NCBI RefSeq assembly: GCF_011193355.1
Contig: NZ_CP049780.1
Coordinates: 2,071,307-2,135,306, forward strand
DNA length: 64,000 nt
From: Streptomyces sp. JB150
Lineage (GTDB): Bacteria; Actinomycetota; Actinomycetes; Streptomycetales; Streptomycetaceae
Reading direction: 5' to 3'
Translations under genes and position numbers: made by a program
Notes under the pieces: generated by a model
Told to the model about the DNA's origin: nothing
The model's database searches: none
The model's input: the letters and a program-made list of their open reading frames with translations, nothing else
Part shown: one piece after another, positions 62,782 through 64,000 of the stretch
Position numbering within the stretch: position 1 is the stretch's first letter
How the letters are laid out: each line of letters starts with the position of its first letter

Positions 62782-63198
62782 ATGACCGAGCGGAAGCCTC
62801 CCGGCGTGAGCTTCGAGTCCTGGACCGACAAACAGATCCGTGACGCGCTGGCCCGCGGCGAGTTCGAGCACCTTCCCGGAGCGGGCAGACCGCTGCCGAG
62901 CGACATCGAGGCCGACTACGACGAGCGCTGGTGGATCCGGCGGAAGCTGGCCCGCGAGGGCGTCTCGGTACTGCCCCCGACGCTGGCCCTGCGCAAGGAG
63001 GCGGAGGACGCGCTGGTCGCGGCACTCGCCGCCCCGTCGGAGCGACTGGCCCGCAAGATCATCGAGTCGGTCAACGTCAAGATCCGCGACATGATGTTCA
63101 AACCCCCGCCCGGCCCCCCACTGGGCCTGAAGCCCTACGACGTGGAGGACGTCGTACGCCGGCGGCGGGAGACCCGCGAGGACCGCGGGAACGGCTGA
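62782..63198 (+). CDS. DUF1992 domain protein (DnaJ homologue subfamily C member 28-like)
   Basis: A 138-residue cytoplasmic protein. The conserved opening SFESWTDKQIRDALARGEFE with LPGAGRPLPSD is typical of DUF1992, and RWWIRRKLAREGVSVLPPTL follows. The remainder is helical and highly charged (VEDVVRRRRETREDRGNG). There is no J domain. The function of this family is not known in bacteria. ATG 62782 has no strong ribosome-binding site. It is divergent from the FHA-like gene. Confidence 0.92.
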   Translation: MTERKPPGVSFESWTDKQIRDALARGEFEHLPGAGRPLPSDIEADYDERWWIRRKLAREGVSVLPPTLALRKEAEDALVAALAAPSERLARKIIESVNVKIRDMMFKPPPGPPLGLKPYDVEDVVRRRRETREDRGNG

Positions 63199-63208
63199 CG
63201 GACACGGC

Positions 63209-63240
63209 ACGGCGCCGGCGGCCCGAGCCGCCGGCGCCGT
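63209..63240. terminator. Perfect bidirectional terminator
   Basis: A perfect 14-bp stem, ACGGCGCCGGCGGC (63209-63222) with GCCGCCGGCGCCGT (63227-63240), around CCGA. It separates the convergent DUF1992 gene and the collagen-like repeat gene, and probably ends both. Confidence 0.85.
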
Positions 63241-63269
63241 CCGCGGTGTCCGGTGGTGCTCAGTGGTGC

Positions 63270-64000
63270 TCAGTGGTGCAGGAGCCGGTCGGCGAGTTCG
63301 CGGTAGTCGCGCAGCGCCAGCCGCAGTTGCTCGGTGTCCGTCGCCGGCGGGGTGGACTCGTCGGTCGACTCCCAGGAACGGCGCAGGGTGCGGCGCCGCT
63401 GGGCCACCGCTTCCGCGAAGCGGTTCGCGATGTCCTCCAGGACGTGGTCGGCCTCCTCCACGGCCGCCCGCGGCCCGTCGACGAACCCGGTCACCGCGTG
63501 CTGGAGCCGCTGCGCGAGCTTCTCCGCCTCGTCGTGCGGCAGCAGCGGGGCGAGGTGGGAGGCCTTCTGCGCGCGGGGCGCACCCGCCTCGACGCCGGAC
63601 CCGGCGGGGGTGCCGGCCGAGTGGCCGGGTGTGCCCGCCGATCCCGGTATGCCCTGCGGGGTTTCCGTGCCCGTGGGGCCGGGCTCGCCCTGCGTGCCGG
63701 GCGTACCGGCAGTACCGGTACCGGCAGTACCGGACGCGCCGGGACCGCCGGGTGTCCCCGTGGCGCCGGACGCACCTGCGGTGTGCGGCGCGCCCTCAGT
63801 GCCCGGGAACCCGCTCGTGCCCGCCGGGCCCCCTGTGCCCGCTGTGCCCGGCGTGCCGAACGCGCCGTACGCACCGGGCGTGCCCGCCGTGCCGGGTGTG
63901 CCGGCCCCGGGTGGGGCCTGGCCGGCGGCGGTGCCCCCGGACGGGGTCTCCCCGGCGGTGCCGGACCGGCCCGCCCCGCCGGTGCCTTCCGGCGCGGCAC
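63270..64000 (-). CDS. Collagen-like repeat protein, C-terminal part
   Basis: The last 243 residues of a minus-strand gene that runs off the right edge, so its start and full length are unknown. About 145 residues are Gly-rich, of the type GTPGTAGTPGAYGAFGTPG and GTSGFPGTEG, a collagen-like G-x-T/P pattern. A helical domain then begins near HLAPLLPHDEAEKLAQRLQH and ends DYRELADRLLHH, containing FVDGPRAAVEEADHVLEDIA. This helical unit resembles the conserved C-terminus of some streptomycete proteins with a flexible linker. The stop is read through a CAGTGGTGCT direct repeat. No function is recognised. Confidence 0.72.
   Translation of the reverse strand, partial: AAPEGTGGAGRSGTAGETPSGGTAAGQAPPGAGTPGTAGTPGAYGAFGTPGTAGTGGPAGTSGFPGTEGAPHTAGASGATGTPGGPGASGTAGTGTAGTPGTQGEPGPTGTETPQGIPGSAGTPGHSAGTPAGSGVEAGAPRAQKASHLAPLLPHDEAEKLAQRLQHAVTGFVDGPRAAVEEADHVLEDIANRFAEAVAQRRRTLRRSWESTDESTPPATDTEQLRLALRDYRELADRLLHH

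Overview
This 64 kb window is chromosomal DNA from a Streptomyces-type actinomycete. The evidence is very high GC, frequent GTG starts, 4-bp ATGA/GTGA stop-start overlaps, Tat and Sec secreted enzymes, an F420-type LLM oxidoreductase, a Nif3 / zinc-ribbon / RNase H-phosphatase trio also found in mycobacteria, a PknG-type kinase and a class A RNase P RNA. I see no phage, insertion sequence, CRISPR array or tRNA. Annotation was by eye from translations and motifs, with no database search.

Layout, left to right. 0-6.2 kb: the start of a serine hydrolase, a Bcr/CflA drug exporter, a Gfo/Idh/MocA oxidoreductase, a Tat-exported PhoD phosphatase, an SDR and a DoxX protein. 6.3-14.5 kb: a minus-strand signalling operon of trypsin-like protease, PknG-like kinase with two zinc ribbons, VWA protein, GlnX-like 4-TM protein and membrane-anchored solute-binding protein. 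14.9-22.4 kb: a membrane protein, rnpB (its 5' end overlapped by an EamA transporter gene), AraC regulator, Uma2-type nuclease, RNB ribonuclease, YaaA and KDPG aldolase. 22.6-25.8 kb: bifunctional RNase H/phosphatase, C4 zinc-ribbon protein and Nif3. 26-34 kb: a propeller-like protein with low-complexity tail, a MaoC protein, GNAT, an ECF sigma factor with its membrane partner, a methyltransferase and an MFS exporter fused to a carboxypeptidase-regulatory-like domain. 34-40.3 kb: GH10 xylanase with CBM2 and two xylanase-type operators, DHA2 exporter, amidase, DUF5336-like protein and LLM oxidoreductase.

40.3-44.4 kb holds a second VWA/solute-binding locus in which a lipoprotein fuses both domains. 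44.5-48.7 kb has a three-gene glycosyltransferase / methyltransferase / alpha-toroid operon divergent from a KstR-like TetR regulator, with a perfect KstR-type motif between them. A frame-damaged immunity-protein relic follows. 49.1-55.1 kb is a cobalamin-riboswitch operon: a secreted alpha/alpha-barrel protein, a small beta-domain protein and a complete ECF transporter (T, A-A, S). The first two look like the two domains of transcobalamin encoded separately. The window ends with a secreted SLT-like wall hydrolase, a GT87-PAP2 fusion, an O-methyltransferase, an AraC regulator divergent from two alpha/beta hydrolases, an FHA-like protein, a DUF1992 protein and the C-terminal part of a collagen-like repeat protein.

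The best candidates for undescribed biology are the riboswitch-controlled split-transcobalamin/ECF operon and the PknG locus expanded with VWA and protease genes, with a second VWA/solute-binding locus about 30 kb away.
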